From contig JAPWDM010000006.1 in assembly GCA_035578155.1 (NCBI GenBank), forward strand, positions 13,470,305 to 13,534,304: 64,000 nt of DNA. Direction: 5' to 3'. Shown here in pieces: positions 12,601 through 25,066 of the stretch (the stretch's first letter is position 1; each line of letters begins with the position of its first letter). This DNA comes from Brachynemurus nebulosus. Taxonomy: Eukaryota; Arthropoda; Insecta; Neuroptera; Myrmeleontidae. A model generated the notes under the pieces. It was not told where the DNA came from and searched no databases. It was given only the letters and a program-made list of their open reading frames with translations. The translations under genes and the position numbers were made by a program.

Positions 12601-13825
12601 TTAACGTTGATAGGTGATCGTGATTTCTGGACTGTCCCATAATTTACTGTTCTGCCATGATAAAAATTACAGGACAACTCGACAAATCAGTCTCTTTATC
12701 GCCTCCTTAACAAAAGAAAAATCAGTTGCAACCAACAAAATTCGATAAATTTTAGAATAAAAAAAATTTGCTTGGAGTTTCACGTTGATTAGGAAATTCA
12801 TCCTTGAAAAAAATGGGAAATATGAAATTTTTGATACTAAAAATTGAAAATTTTGCATAGTAAACAGGTAAATATGTTTAAACACGTATACAAAATTTCA
12901 AAAACAAAAAAATTTCCAAATATCGTACAGTAACTCTTCGCTATGAGCTTTTGCCTGGAAGGATACGAAATTCGACTACAGCGCTCAAGGTGAACAAATA
13001 TGTCAGTTTATCAGGACGGTGTTTACATAATATTATTTTACTATTTTCTTTAAGAAAAAATTTTTTTTTAAATACTTTGATTTTTTTAAAGCGAGTACTT
13101 ATTACGATATTTATTTACCAGATTCTACAAAATAATAAAAAAAATTATTTGTAACCCTACTTATCAAACGTCATTTTATTTTGAAATTTTCAAACAAATA
13201 TCATAAAAGTTACCTCTTATGCTTTTTCTTGGTTAATTATTGAAAAATATTCTATTTTCAGAGATTTTTGAGGTAAAATGAACAGATGTATGGGTTTTAT
13301 TAAACAAATTTCAGTTTTTTAATAGGTACATATATTTCTCATTCATTTATAATAGTAAAATGTGCTGATAAATTGTCAAATAATCACTTGAGATATAGTT
13401 TCGGCTCGGAGCGAATACGCAAACTCAACGTTTTTAAATGATGTGTACGTGATGAATTTTGTACAGTAGTGTAACATGGAAGTGTTATCTAAACAAAATT
13501 ACCTTATGAATTTCAAACGGTGTATACGGTAAGCACCTCGATTATGTGTGTGTATTACTACATTTCTGATATAAGTACAAATAATACAACAATTTTCAAG
13601 GTAAATCATTAGATATAATATGAATCAATAAGCAATTTTTTAAAATTACAATTAAAATTTCAGTTTTTTTTTTTTTTTTTTTTGAAATCTAGCACATAAA
13701 TTTAATAATTGTGGGGAATTACCGATTTAGTAGTTAAATAATTTTCTTTTATTGGCTAAAATATTGATTTTTACATACAGTAGTCACACAGATATAATAC
13801 AAATTACATAAAGGAAATGCATAGA

Positions 13826-14545
13826 AAATGTTGGGTGAATAGAGAAAAAACTAATAACTTCTTATGATTATTATAATTTCTTAGTTTGAAAACGGTTGTA
13901 TTTGGATTTATCAAAAGTTACTACATAATAATAAATTAAGTCAGTAGTGAAACAGTGCAAAAATTAAGTTAAGTTTAATTGTTTCGTAATTTAGTTAAAT
14001 TGTAAATAAACTTTGGGGTCATTCCAACTGCAGATAATGTTAAATAATAATCAAAAAAGAGGCGACTTCCTGCAAAACAAATCAAAGAAAATATAATTAA
14101 TATTGATTTTTGCCAAAATCTCTGAAGGTGGCCTGATTGCCGAAACATGTTAGATTGACAATTATTTTTTCAATTTGTTTTTTATTTTTATTTTTTGACA
14201 TGTACATAGATCTTGATTTTGGTTTTTCGATCTATATTTTCCTTGATTTGTTTTACAGACAGTCGTCTCTTTGTGATTATTAGTTAAATTGTGTTTACGT
14301 TCAAAAGGGTAGTAAATTTCATACCTTAGTTGCTTTCTTTACTGAAAATACATAAAATCATGTTAACTTTTTACAAATATTCCATATATTTATCGAAATT
14401 AATGAACTACGTTAAATTGTAATATATGTGGGGTGAATAGATATGACAGTAAGGGTGAATAGCTATGGCTATAAGGTCAATCGGTGCACAAGAATAATGG
14501 GTGAATAAGATCTGACGTACCAGGGCTGACCAAAGTTTTAAGAAT
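13826..14545 (+). repeat. Dispersed GGGTGAATAG repeat, copy 1
   Basis: It shares TCAGTAGTGAAACAGTG, CGTAATTTAGTTAAATT and AATCTGACGTACCA-like segments with 21960-22240 and 39040-39420. It is interrupted by the MITE at 14045-14282; a TTAGTTAAATTGT segment occurs on both sides of the interruption. Superfamily unknown. Confidence 0.5.
14045..14282. mobile_element. Inverted-repeat MITE within a dispersed repeat
   Basis: 238 bp with ~50-bp inverted arms starting TAATAATCAMAAAGAGRCGA, flanked by GTTAAA direct repeats. Confidence 0.65.
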
Positions 14546-14592
14546 AAATCAATATAATTCAAAATGTGACACTTTTATTAGTGAATTACCAG

Positions 14593-14931
14593 CGGAGTGG
14601 CCGAGCGTGCTTGTGCACTAAGCGCTTGCCGACTGGTAGGTCTAGGGTTCGAATCCCGCGGCCGGCTATGCTTGTGAAGGTTTTCTGCAGTTTCCCTTCA
14701 CAATTCCAGATGAATATCGGCATAGTTCCTTCAAAAGACGGCTGCAGACGCATACCTACCAAATCCTAGCCCTCACACCACTTTCCTTGTCCTCCACCCA
14801 CATCATAAATGTGTAATGTAATGAATAATAATTTGTAACAAATAAATAAAGTGTACAAATAATGATGTGGGTGGCGTCTGTTATAGACTAATTAGTCTCA
14901 AAAACGGACGTTAAATGCATTATTATCATTA
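14593..14931 (+). mobile_element. tRNA-derived SINE with 18-bp target-site duplication
   Basis: The head resembles a class II tRNA (Leu/Ser-like): box A TGGCCGAGCGTG at 14598-14609 and box B GGTTCGAATCC at 14646-14656, correctly spaced for an RNA polymerase III internal promoter. A ~230-bp unrelated body and a TTA/TCA-rich tail follow. The element is bracketed by perfect direct repeats TTATTAGTGAATTACCAG (14575-14592 and 14932-14949), which implies LINE-driven target-primed insertion. The ORF at 14566-14769 is incidental. Confidence 0.93.
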
Positions 14932-15395
14932 TTATTAGTGAATTACCAGAAAAAAAATTTTAAAATCTTCCGGAAACAAGAAAATGTATTTTCAAAATGG
15001 TAAAAATAAAGAATGAGCTACTAAAACAGAAATTATTCTGTTCTATATCAACTAAATTAGCAAGAAAACTTTTGTAAATCAAATACAAAAATCAAAAAGT
15101 ATACTATTCATCCATTTTACGGTTTTATGTTGACAATCTAAACTCGTTGAAAGTACCGCTTGTTTGTGACACATTAAAAATTCAGACAATTATGAAAAAA
15201 CAAGTTTAGTTGAACGTAGGCGATTAAAAGTTTTAATTTTATTTTTTTCGTTATTATAATGTAAAAAAAAAATAATGTGCTAGCTCTGATTAGCAAATGA
15301 AAAAAATGACCTGTAACCTGACTTCCTGTAATTAGAACACAATCTTATTCCGTGCCCACTCAACAAACTATTTAAATAACCGAAATTTTAATATA

Positions 15396-16270
15396 CCGTA
15401 AAACCGTCTAGACTCGGACATTTTGCACCAATCTTCAAAGTAAGTAGTTTCTACATTAACCTGCTATAATAAACATTTGTTCTTGACGTCATTAGAAAGA
15501 GGAAAAACATCCTCTAAACAGCTGTACCTATAAAAACTACGGATTTCAACATTTACTATCTTATTTTACAGGATTACTATCCGACAGTTTTTCAAAGAAA
15601 TAAAATCTGTGTCTTACTTAGACATGTAATTTTCGTCATAATTGTCATATTGTTTTAGTTTTGATATGTATGTGTTCAGAATTTTATCGCGCATCATTTA
15701 ATGATGTTTGAAGTTATATTCGATGTATATATAAAAAAATACATGCTATATACATATATCCGTTTAGACCCGGACACATCAGTTTATTACACTATGGCCG
15801 CGATTCGCACTGGCTGTAACTTCCACTATCCATACGTTATATTCCCGCCAGAATTACGCGGTTTATGCCTCCTTCTGGTGTCATATCATTCATAGAGAGG
15901 CATACTATGTATTGACCCCTCTCCCTTCCCACAAAATGTTTTGAAGCCTTTGACAGGTTCAGAGACATCAGACGATATATAAAACACTGTCCTAAACCCG
16001 ACTAGAGGTTAGTTAGCATGTTATTACATTATTTAAGTAAGTGTCCGGGTCAAGACGGATTTGGGGTGTAGACCCGGACACTTACTAATTATTTTTTATT
16101 TTTTTTTATTTTTACTTATAATGAAACAAATGGGTCAGAGATATAACGAATAATATACGCTCTTTCTAATGGTAATACTTTTATTGGTGATATCTATGAA
16201 GGAAATATGTATAAACATAAAATTATACCAAAAAATGTAAAAAAGTGTCCGGGTCTAGACGGTTTTACGG
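15396..16270. mobile_element. TA-flanked element, CCGTAAAACCGTC family
   Basis: 875 bp with inverted ends CCGTAAAACCGTCTAGAC and a TA duplication. The motif TAGACCCGGACAC recurs internally (15762-15780 and a small palindrome at 16040-16082), a subterminal repeat pattern. The ORF at 15701-15895 shows no transposase motif. Confidence 0.82.
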
Positions 16271-16579
16271 TATTTAATGAGAGCTCAATATTTGCAATAT
16301 TACGAAAAAAGAAAGAATGTCGTTCGCTTACTTTGTTAAGTATGGTTGCCGTTTTGTTTTTCGAGTTACGTTTTTAAGCATTCACATCAAATAAACGACA
16401 AACTGGGGGACGCGACGTCGAACAAGAACTCTTTACGTATAGCTCTCTGGAATTTATATTATAAATGATACAATAGAGTTACACATCGTTTTTTGTACAC
16501 TTGTTACATCAATTGTGAATAGAGGATTGTACATATGTAAATGGGTTTAAAGATACACGACGTACTATCAACTAACAAG

Positions 16580-17026
16580 TAGTGATGTCGGATAATTATT
16601 AATCAATTAGTCGGTTTAGTCGACTAATTTTGTTTACATTTAGTCATATTTTAGTCGACTATTTTACCTTCAATTAAATGATTAAAATGATTAATTTTTT
16701 TTTAAATGACTAAAGACGACTAATTTAACAATTTTTCGGTATTATTTATTGGGCTTCAAGAAATGAAAACTAAAAAATTATCTATCTGTATGATTTTTCA
16801 CTTTTATATGATTAATATATTGTGATATTTCATATCTTTCTTGTCCTTAAAAGAAAACCTCGTTTTTGAAAGAGTTATATAGCTTACGTTACTATGAATT
16901 CGACTAAGAATTTAGTCGATTAGTCGACTACTTTGTTCTCGATATTTTCGACTAATGACAAATTTTATCTAAAAAAACAATTTTAGTCGATTAATCGATT
17001 AACTGCTTCTTGGCCCCACATCACTA
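16580..17026. mobile_element. hAT-type MITE with TAGTGATGTCGG ends
   Basis: 447 bp, ends TAGTGATGTCGG and TAGTGATGTGGG (read inward). Direct repeats CTAACAAG and CTAAGAAG match at 7 of 8 bases. The interior is full of TTAGTCGACTAAT motifs. Confidence 0.75.
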
Positions 17027-17193
17027 CTAAGAAGGAGAGGGCACGGGTTGCGAAAGTGACTTTAGGATGAGACTTAATAGTATACCTTTAGGTTGTTAAT
17101 ATGCTAGAATAGTAAAATGCACTAGCCAGCCGTTTTCGAAAAAAATTTTAATATCTTTTAAATACGAATTTAATATGGTACTCAATCAGAAGT

Positions 17194-17258
17194 TGAACGG
17201 CTGATATGTTAGAACACTCGCTCCGTGTTCTATGGTTGCAAGTTCAATTCTGGGTTCA
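17194..17258 (+). other. tRNA-like remnant
   Basis: GGCTGATATGTTAGAAC resembles a tRNA D-arm/box A, GAACAC...GTGTTC forms an anticodon-like stem, and AAGTTCAATTCTG resembles a T-arm/box B. The ends TGAACGG and GGGTTCA pair at five of seven positions. At ~65 nt it is too short and lacks U33, so it is a decayed tRNA or a SINE head. A T-run follows within 25 bp. Confidence 0.35.
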
Positions 17259-17340
17259 TCTTATAAATTTTTTTTTTTAATTTAATCATCCATTTTCTTT
17301 ACATATGTGTGTATTGTAATTTTTGCAATATTATAAAAAT

Positions 17341-17791
17341 ACCCCTATCGCAGCATTCTGCATAACATAGCGAATTTCCGTTTTTAAAAATTAGTTTTTC
17401 TCAGAAATCAGTTTACATAGAATAAAAGTTCAATAACCTTTTTTATACGATTTTTTATCCTCTTTTCAATGGTGTAAAAAAATGTCACAAAAATTTTTGG
17501 ATTTGGGGAAAATTTTGGTAAAAGAGTAATTTTTTTCACGAATAATAACTCATCCAAGATTTTTGGACTTCCAATCTTTTCACCAAATTTCATAACAATA
17601 GAATGTTTCGTTCGAGAGTTATTGTGCCGATACATAAATACATAAATACATACATATGTAATATAAATTTTAGTGAATGTCATTTTCGGTGCCTAGAAAC
17701 CTCAAAACAAATTTCTGTCATAGTCCCGGACTGAAGTCGCGTCATGACAGTGGTTGTAATAGCTGACTTTTCGATTCGAAAATTCGCTAAT
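17341..17791 (-). repeat. AGCGAATTTCC repeat family, copy a
   Basis: The minus strand begins AGCGAATTTTCGAATCG, contains GTCATGACGCGACTT and CCGGGACTATGACAG, a short ATGTA microsatellite in the middle, and ends GGAAATTCGCTATGTTATGC. The same architecture occurs at 23291, 53070, 53768 and 61593. The central variable microsatellite is characteristic of this family. The ORF at 17408-17683 is within it. Confidence 0.65.
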
Positions 17792-17835
17792 AAAAATAAA
17801 AATATTTAAAAATGTTTTAGTGTATTAATTCTTTT

Positions 17836-18263
17836 TTATTACTCATGCGGGAGAAGTACTAACTTGGCGCACATATTTCTGTACGCAAAATAGCTGTTTG
17901 CCCACTGTATTCTTCCCGCATACTTTTTTGCGTGTGGAAAGTAACTTTCCACACGCAAATTGACAATAAAACAGGCAAAGCCGCCTCTTAATTTTTCATT
18001 TAATAAATATTTCATAATAATTTCTCTAGAAACCACCAACAAAGTAATTTAAACGATAATTAATTCAGAAAAAAAAGACGAACACTTAAAAATATTATTT
18101 TAAAAAGTAATAAAAATGTCAAAAATAGTGATAATAATAGAAAAAAGTATGTAAAATTCGTAATAAAAAATAGTATGTGCAACTCGTGCGGGATTGTCGA
18201 TTGCCCCCAACTTCGCTTTCGTGGACAATCGACAATTTCCCGCACTTATTGCACAATATACTA
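17836..18263 (+). repeat. Hairpin-rich repeat, copy 1
   Basis: Starts TTATTACTCATGCGGGAGAA and ends CCGCACTTATTGCACAATAT. It contains a perfect hairpin (GCGTGTGGAAAG, three-base loop, CTTTCCACACGC at 17930-17956) and a second stem pairing GCGGGATTGTCGATTGCCC with its complement near 18190-18245. Other copies are at 45798-46282 and 46283-46774. ORFs inside (18060-18390) are by-products. Confidence 0.75.
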
Positions 18264-19256
18264 CATCTTATTTAAGTTATATATTTTTTATGAAATTTTT
18301 TTTCTCAACAACCTTTTTCATCGATATATTTGTACATACTATGTAACAGTAGCGCTCTCTAGCAGATTTCGTCCATACTCGTTAGTTTAATAGCTGCGAG
18401 TGAACGCGAGTGTAACACACAATGAATGTAAGTATATGTACGTTACGTATCATGCGTGCGTGTTCAGTTACGACTGTATCAATATTTATTTCCGTTGCCG
18501 TAACAAGATTATAGGAGACTAACAATCATCTAATTAAATACATACATACACATCATATACATATATATAAAACTATCAATACGTACATACATACTATATA
18601 TTTGCCATCTTTTTCTCACATAATTAATATACATAAATCTTATTAATTTCTTTTTCTTTTATGTATTTACAATTTCTATTATCTATATAATATTATAAAA
18701 CAATACATATCCTATAGATGGCACTTTAACAAATTATCTATTACCTATAATTTTTATTAATTAATTATTAACCAATATTTTACATATTTTTCTCTTAATT
18801 TGTTCCCTTTTATTTGTACGTACATGTACTTTTACTTATTTCTGTTTCATGCATCAAAAAATTAATACAAAAACAATTTAAATGATTATTTTTAAATATA
18901 ACTCAGAGTTCCAATGTGAGTGTGTATTTGATGGAGTGAGATAGATATAGAACGGTTTGTTCAATTTGAAAATTGCACATTCAATTTGAAATTCTTTTTC
19001 TTTTTTTGTTTTTCTGTAACTTATATAGGGTGTTCACTGTGAATTGAATCAAAATGTTTAAATTTTGTATTGAAGGCTTGAACATGTGTCAAAATCAGGT
19101 TTCGTCAGTAGTTAGTTAACATTGGAAATTAGAGCATTTCTACTAGTGCTAAAAGAATGAAATTTGGTAAGAGGATAGGTCTTGATCTAAAAGACAAAAA
19201 TAGTCTCATTATTTGAGAATTTTTTATACAATTTTCTAAAACTGCATATGCCTATA

Positions 19257-19548
19257 CCGTCAAACGGGACTATTTGAAACCCGTGGGGCTATTTGGAACA
19301 CAAAAAAAGATTTAAACTCTTAAAAAAGAGTTTTAAAAAAGATTTAAACTCTTAAAAAAGAGTTTTAAAAAAGATTTAAACTCTTAAAAAAGAGTTTTAA
19401 AAAAGATTTAAACTCTTAAAGAACATCCCCTATTAAAGACGCATTAACGTTATGAATCGTTTAGAAATCAAACAGATATAAGAACTTAAATCTTTTTCTT
19501 TTTTTGTTCCAGATAGCCCCACCATTTTCAAATAGCCCCGTTTGACGG
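19257..19548. mobile_element. TA-flanked MITE with internal tandem repeat
   Basis: 292 bp with inverted ends CCGTCAAACGGG(G/A)CTATTTG and a TA duplication. At 19302-19420 a ~33-bp unit (AAAAAAGATTTAAACTCTTA plus its near-complement) is repeated about four times. Confidence 0.85.
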
Positions 19549-19690
19549 TATATACTATAGTAACATATATAAAAAGAAAAAATACAATATTTTGAAGAGA
19601 GATAGGTATGTTTATTTTGATGATATTTTTTAAAATTAAATTTCAATTCATTTTTTTAAATTGTCAAAAATATTGAATTTTTCATCAATA

Positions 19691-20204
19691 CAGCTGAACC
19701 TTTTTTATACGGTGGATAGGGACCGCATAAAAAAAATCGAACAAAAAAATATATTCAAAAATATCATAAATAGCTATAAAAAGATTAGTTCGGTCCAGAT
19801 TGTAAGAAAAACTTTTTTTATGCGGTGGATCGGGACCGCATAAAAAAAGTTTCATCGAAAATACATAACTTAAAACGCTCAAAACTTAGAAACTTCCTTA
19901 GAAGTTGCTTCTATAAACAAGATAAAGCCTTAATTTACACGTAGAAACATTTTATTTCATTTTTATAATATTATGAAAATTTTGAAAAATACCTACATCT
20001 TTAACAAAATTAAATGATGCAATAATTTATGTTCTTATGCAATGTATTGATTAAATGCTTAAAAGCCGTTAAAAAGTATTTTTATCAAAGAAAGTTATTA
20101 TAGTAATTGTTTAAGTTTCTTACTGTCTCGTGATTTTGATTCACATTTTGCATTTTAAAGACCAGTTTTTTTTTTTTTAAAACCGCATAAAAAAGTTTTA
20201 GCTG
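19691..20204. mobile_element. pogo-like MITE
   Basis: 514 bp flanked by TA. Ends are CAGCTGAACCTTTTTTATAC and CAGCTAAAACTTTTTTATGC (read inward). Part of the end is repeated at 19805-19850 (TTTTTTTATGCGGTGGATCG). It has no coding capacity; the ORFs at 19661-19882 overlap it. Confidence 0.85.
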
Positions 20205-20468
20205 TATTATTGTTTTAATTGTAAAATACCTATATCAAATATTTTAACAAAGAAAGATCATATTTTTTTTTTTATCATATTACAAGAAATACTACAGAAT
20301 TATAACTAATCTGCATGCAAAGAATAAAATTTAAAATTACTTAAAAAATATTAAGTTTAAAAATGTTTCCAACGTTAATTATCCAGACAGCTACAGGATA
20401 AAATACCAGACATTTAAATATACTTTTTTTAAATTTAATCAACGTAGTTTTAATTGGGATTTCAAGAG

Positions 20469-20620
20469 TTTAATGATTTCGTTTTAACCAATTACCCAAT
20501 GATTTAGGAACCGGATATTCAGGACCCCAATAATTAGAGTTGAATTCAACTCTAATTATTGGGGTCCTGAATATCCGGTTCCTAAATCATTGGGTAATTG
20601 GTTAAAACGAAATCATTAAA
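20469..20620. repeat. 152-bp perfect palindrome without spacer
   Basis: Two 76-bp arms meet at GAATTC (centre 20544.5). By reading I find no mismatch, and pairing stops exactly at 20468/20621. No known element ends are visible. Confidence 0.9.
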
Positions 20621-20887
20621 TACTTTTTTTAAGTATACATTTAAGTATACTTTAAGTATTATTTTATTTTTTTTAAATCTCCCTTAAGTAACACCATAAA
20701 TATTCAATAGTCAGAAACAAGAATTTTTTATTTATTTCCTAGAATTTTAATTGATTATCTAGATTTAATGATTTTCTATAATGAATTAGGTCTATATAAT
20801 ATTATATCTCCGAAATTTAAAATAAATCCCCGTAAATAAACGTTTAAGAACCACTGTTTTAGCATTGTAACACAAATGCATATCGAA

Positions 20888-20889
<2 letters not shown>

Positions 20890-20924
<35 letters not shown>
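20890..20924. repeat. (CA)n microsatellite
   Basis: About 17 CA units; the minus-strand ORF at 20792-20995 reads through it as Cys-Val repeats and is not a gene. Confidence 0.95.
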
Positions 20925-20926
<2 letters not shown>

Positions 20927-21959
20927 AATATCCCCCACTAACGCTACGTATCTTGTCGATGTTTTAAACAATTTATTTAATAAAGGCACATTCACATTAT
21001 ACAGTAGATTAAATACTATATTTATGTAAAATATGTAAATATAAAATCGTATTATATTATGTGGATATTGGATAGATTATTATGTAGGTATTGGGAATAC
21101 TTGCTATACGATTCGGAATTGTGAAAACTGCGCATATGCACTAAAATTTGTACTATATACATGCATAGTATCTATAAGTAAAATCAGTTTCAAGTAAAAA
21201 TGGGACAAGTATTTTCTCAATATTGTGTAATTTAAACAGTGGATAAAAAAAATAAAAATTTCAATAGTATTGAAGAGACTTAATTAGTCTCCAAAACTCA
21301 ATTTAATTTACAAATTACAAAAAACTGTTTTTTTTTTTTTTTTTTTTTAAATGAACTACAAAATCTGTCTCAAATTTATATGAATTCAATGGTACGTATT
21401 TCGTGTATGTCCTGTTGAATGACAATAAGTTCAATAACTCACGGTTATCAGTAAATTTTATTTTACTGAAGATAAAAATCCGTTTTTATTCAATTATTAA
21501 AATGTATTATAAAATATGAACATTGTAATACAGGCGATACAACATACGTTTATACGTATCTAAAAAATATTACATAATCAAATGATTAATTTTTCATTTA
21601 AAAGAATAAAAGTTATTCTTTATTTGAAGACATGAGTATATGAAGGTGTTATGTAACATTTTTTTAAAAATTCATTTTTTGCCAAATTTTCAAATATTCT
21701 ATGCTAAAGAAGCCTATATTCAAATTTGGTTTCATTAAGTCCAATAGTTTTGTAGAAATTCAATAATAAACATGTGCTATTGCATGGGAAGTATATGTAA
21801 ATAAAAACTTTCAAACGCTTCTACGGTAAAATTATAAAAAATGTTACATGACACCTTCATTCACTCATGTCTTCATTTGTGTTCGATTTTACGGAATAAA
21901 ATAAAATTTTAAAAAAACTTAAAAATATGATAAATTAACAAGATATCGTTATGGAAATT

Positions 21960-22240
21960 AACAAAAATTAATTATTTGTATCGTTAAATGAGTTGTATGA
22001 TTGAAGTTAATAATTTATAATTTGAAAACGGTTGTATTTGAGTTTATCATAAGTTACTATAAACAAATAATAATAAATAACAAGAAATTTAAATAAATTA
22101 TGTACAAATTTTCGTTATATTTATCTAAATTTCTAATAATCTATGTCAAACAGATAGCTAGGGTGAATGGAATCGCTTATGTTAATAAAGACACAAGGGG
22201 GGAGCTAATAGACACAAATGAGGTCTCTTTAAAAAAAAAA
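21960..22240 (+). repeat. Dispersed GGGTGAATAG repeat, copy 2
   Basis: Contains GAAAACGGTTGTATTTGAG, AGGGTGAATGG and GGAGCTAATAGACACAAATG, matching the copies at 13826-14545 and 39040-39420. Confidence 0.45.
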
Positions 22241-23290
22241 TTAAGCTCGCTAACTTGCTAATGGAGTCAAATATAAAAATAAAATTCACTTTAAAACTAT
22301 TTATCTTAATTTTTTCTGGAGAAAATAACAAGGAAAACATTTTCATATTTTCAATTTCCTAACTTTTAAAGATAAATGTTTACAAAATTCATTTTAAAAA
22401 TAATATCTCCCATATTCACTTTTCTCTGAAGGGAAGAAAGAAAAAAATTTTATTATTGTAATTTAATCTAAAATTTTTTTTGAAAATTATATCAGTCAAA
22501 TGAATAATACCGGGAATTTCCGGTAACATAGTCATCATGTTTCGATGATTAAAAGTTTAATCATTTTCAAAATTGTCAACAACTTTTTAAAGTCGAAAAA
22601 ATCTTTCGATTAAAATCGCAATTTTAATTGATATGAATATTAGATTACCAAATTAGAACGTCTTTTGAAAGACATTTAACTTATTAGTAATAAAACATTT
22701 TAGTTTGCCAAAAATATCGCTTTTACAAATTTTGTAATATGTTTCGACCAATATTACCATTATCAAACAAATCACAAGAAACTTAAGTTATTTTTATTCG
22801 ATTTATAAGAATTTAAGACAATAATTTAAAAAAAATACACATACAATAAAATACAATAATTTAAAAAAAATAAGTCCTTTTCGATACGATTCCCCATTAA
22901 ATATCACCAAAAATATAATCTTTATAAAACTACCCTTAAATTATCTACAATATTAATCAATCTATGTACGTACCAAACTTCAACCCCCTGATGAATTAAC
23001 CCTTTCACAAAACTTTAAGACAGACAGACAAACAACCAAATCTCACCATAACCGTTGCATTGTACTAAGTAAAAAGTACACAACCCTAAAAATCATTTAT
23101 TTTGAATATAACAAATTTTAATAATTAGTGAAAAAAATTAAAAATTTAAAAAAGGGATTCACTTTGTTTCTGAATCTCCCGCCACAATTTTAGATTTTCA
23201 CAAAATTATATTTTGCATTTTTCACAACAATAGGCTTCCCTCCCAATCAACATTAAAATTGCACTTTTAAAATTTGTTTTCATCATTTTT

Positions 23291-23675
23291 AGCGAATTTC
23301 CAGAATGGAATTCAGCTATTACAACCACTGTCATGACGCGACTTGAGCCCGGGACTATGGCAGAAATTTATTTTGACGTCCCTAGAAACCGAAAATAATA
23401 TTCACTAAATTTCGTGTGTGTGTGTGTTACTGTTACGAAATTTGGTGAAAATATTGGAAGTCCCAAACCGTTGGACAAGTTCGTTAACCAAGTCTTTTGC
23501 CAAAATTTCCCCTTAATCAAAAATTTTTGCGATATTCTTTTACACCATTGAAACGGGGAGAAAAAATCACACAAATAAAGGTCTTTAATCTATTATTCTA
23601 TGTCAACTAGTTTCCGAGAAAAACTAATTTTTGTAAACGGAAATTCGCTATGTTATGCAGGATGCTGCAACAGTA
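23291..23675 (+). repeat. AGCGAATTTCC repeat family, copy b
   Basis: Starts AGCGAATTTCCAGAATGG, has a (TG)n core near 23415 and ends GGAAATTCGCTATGTTATGC followed by AGGATGCTGC. Confidence 0.7.
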
Positions 23676-25066
23676 TTTTTTTTAGGTAACCCAATCCTCT
23701 TAATTTTCATAAAATATCAAAAATTTATTAAAATAATGTGTATAAAATTTTTTTCTTATAAAAAAAATATTTTTTAAGTATAATTTAAACATGTACTGCG
23801 AAATATGCAAGCAAGTTGCCTTGATAAACTGAAATGGCGTCGACAAAAATAAAATTGTGAAACAGTGAAACATTTTTTCCAATACTATATCAATAAATAA
23901 ATAATACAGTAATGTACGGTGCTCCCTCATGCAATGAGATTAATAAACATTTATAAAATATTAAAAGATACACGACACAACAACTATATATACAAAAATG
24001 GCGAAATTTTATAAAATTACAAAAAGAAAAAAGTCATTTTAACACTTTCTATTGTTAACATAATTATCAAAAAAAAAAAAAAGAAAATATTAAAATAATT
24101 ATTCTATCAATTTCAAAATTCACCAAAACAACGCATATAATTATACAGCCGAAGTCAATATTCTACAATCGACCAAATTAAACAATCCATTTAAAAATAT
24201 TTAATCGACCGAATATTTTATTATTTAAAATGACAAAGAAATAAAATAACCGAAAAAAATTCAAAAACGACACTACAATCATTGTCTAATAATTTTTCTT
24301 CAATATTTTATTGATTTTTCCAAAAAAAAAAAAAATCAAAACAATTCGATTAACAAATTCAATTGTTATAATTAGAATATTTTAAAAATGTAATGACGTC
24401 ATGTTAATAACAAAATAAAAACGCGAAAGAAAGACAGATAATAAATAAGTGAGATAATCTTTGTATGGTTAACGAAACCTGCTTATATGTGTGTGTATGT
24501 GTGTATTTTCTCGATATATTAAATGTTTAGTCGTTACGACAATTCATATAAAGCGGCATGAAAAAAATACATTATGCGCGAATAAATGTGTAATGTTTGC
24601 CGCGTTATGAACACATAGAAATTGTGTGCCGGCATAAATATCCAACACAAGGCTTCATTTACATTAAAAATAGTTAAAATATAAAAAAAAATAATTAAAT
24701 AATATATATAAATATATAAATAAAATTATATACAAATATTCCTATTTTTTAATTACAAATCATTCAAATTGTTTACAAAAAAAAAAATTGATTTTGGACC
24801 AAATTTTTGGTGTTAATAAATTTACAATATAAAATCAATAACCGATTTTCTTATTTTTTTTAAAATAGCAGAAAAAAATTTTAATAATTTTGCTTATGTA
24901 ACGATTTCTAATCTTATCGCGTACACAAAATAAAAAAAAATACACATAAAAATTTAATTTTATATACCAAATAATTTCGATATCAAAAATAATAAAAGAC
25001 GGATAGATTATAAAATTTATATGCCTTTAAAATAATCAAATTACGTATATTCTATCTTTGTCTTAC

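Larger units (their letters stand above)
1..25066 (-). other. Gene-free tract, probably one long ARID5-like intron
   Basis: After the GTAAGA donor at 25066 no long ORF, conserved domain or tRNA gene is seen down to position 1. All recognisable content is transposon-derived and listed separately. In the remaining stretches (about 806-2060, 2741-3228, 3521-4740, 5691-7360, 7553-8505, 8738-9772, 10935-13800, 14950-15395, 18264-19256, 20621-21950, 22250-23290 and 23680-25066) I see only AT-rich sequence, homopolymer runs and short unclassified fragments. The ORFs in them (for example 8933-9377 and 12667-13154) have low-complexity composition and no family resemblance. A short exon hidden in this tract cannot be excluded. 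Confidence 0.5.

Noticed and set aside
17194..17258. Functional tRNA gene
   Set aside because: Short length, mismatched acceptor stem and no U33; kept only as a tRNA-like remnant.
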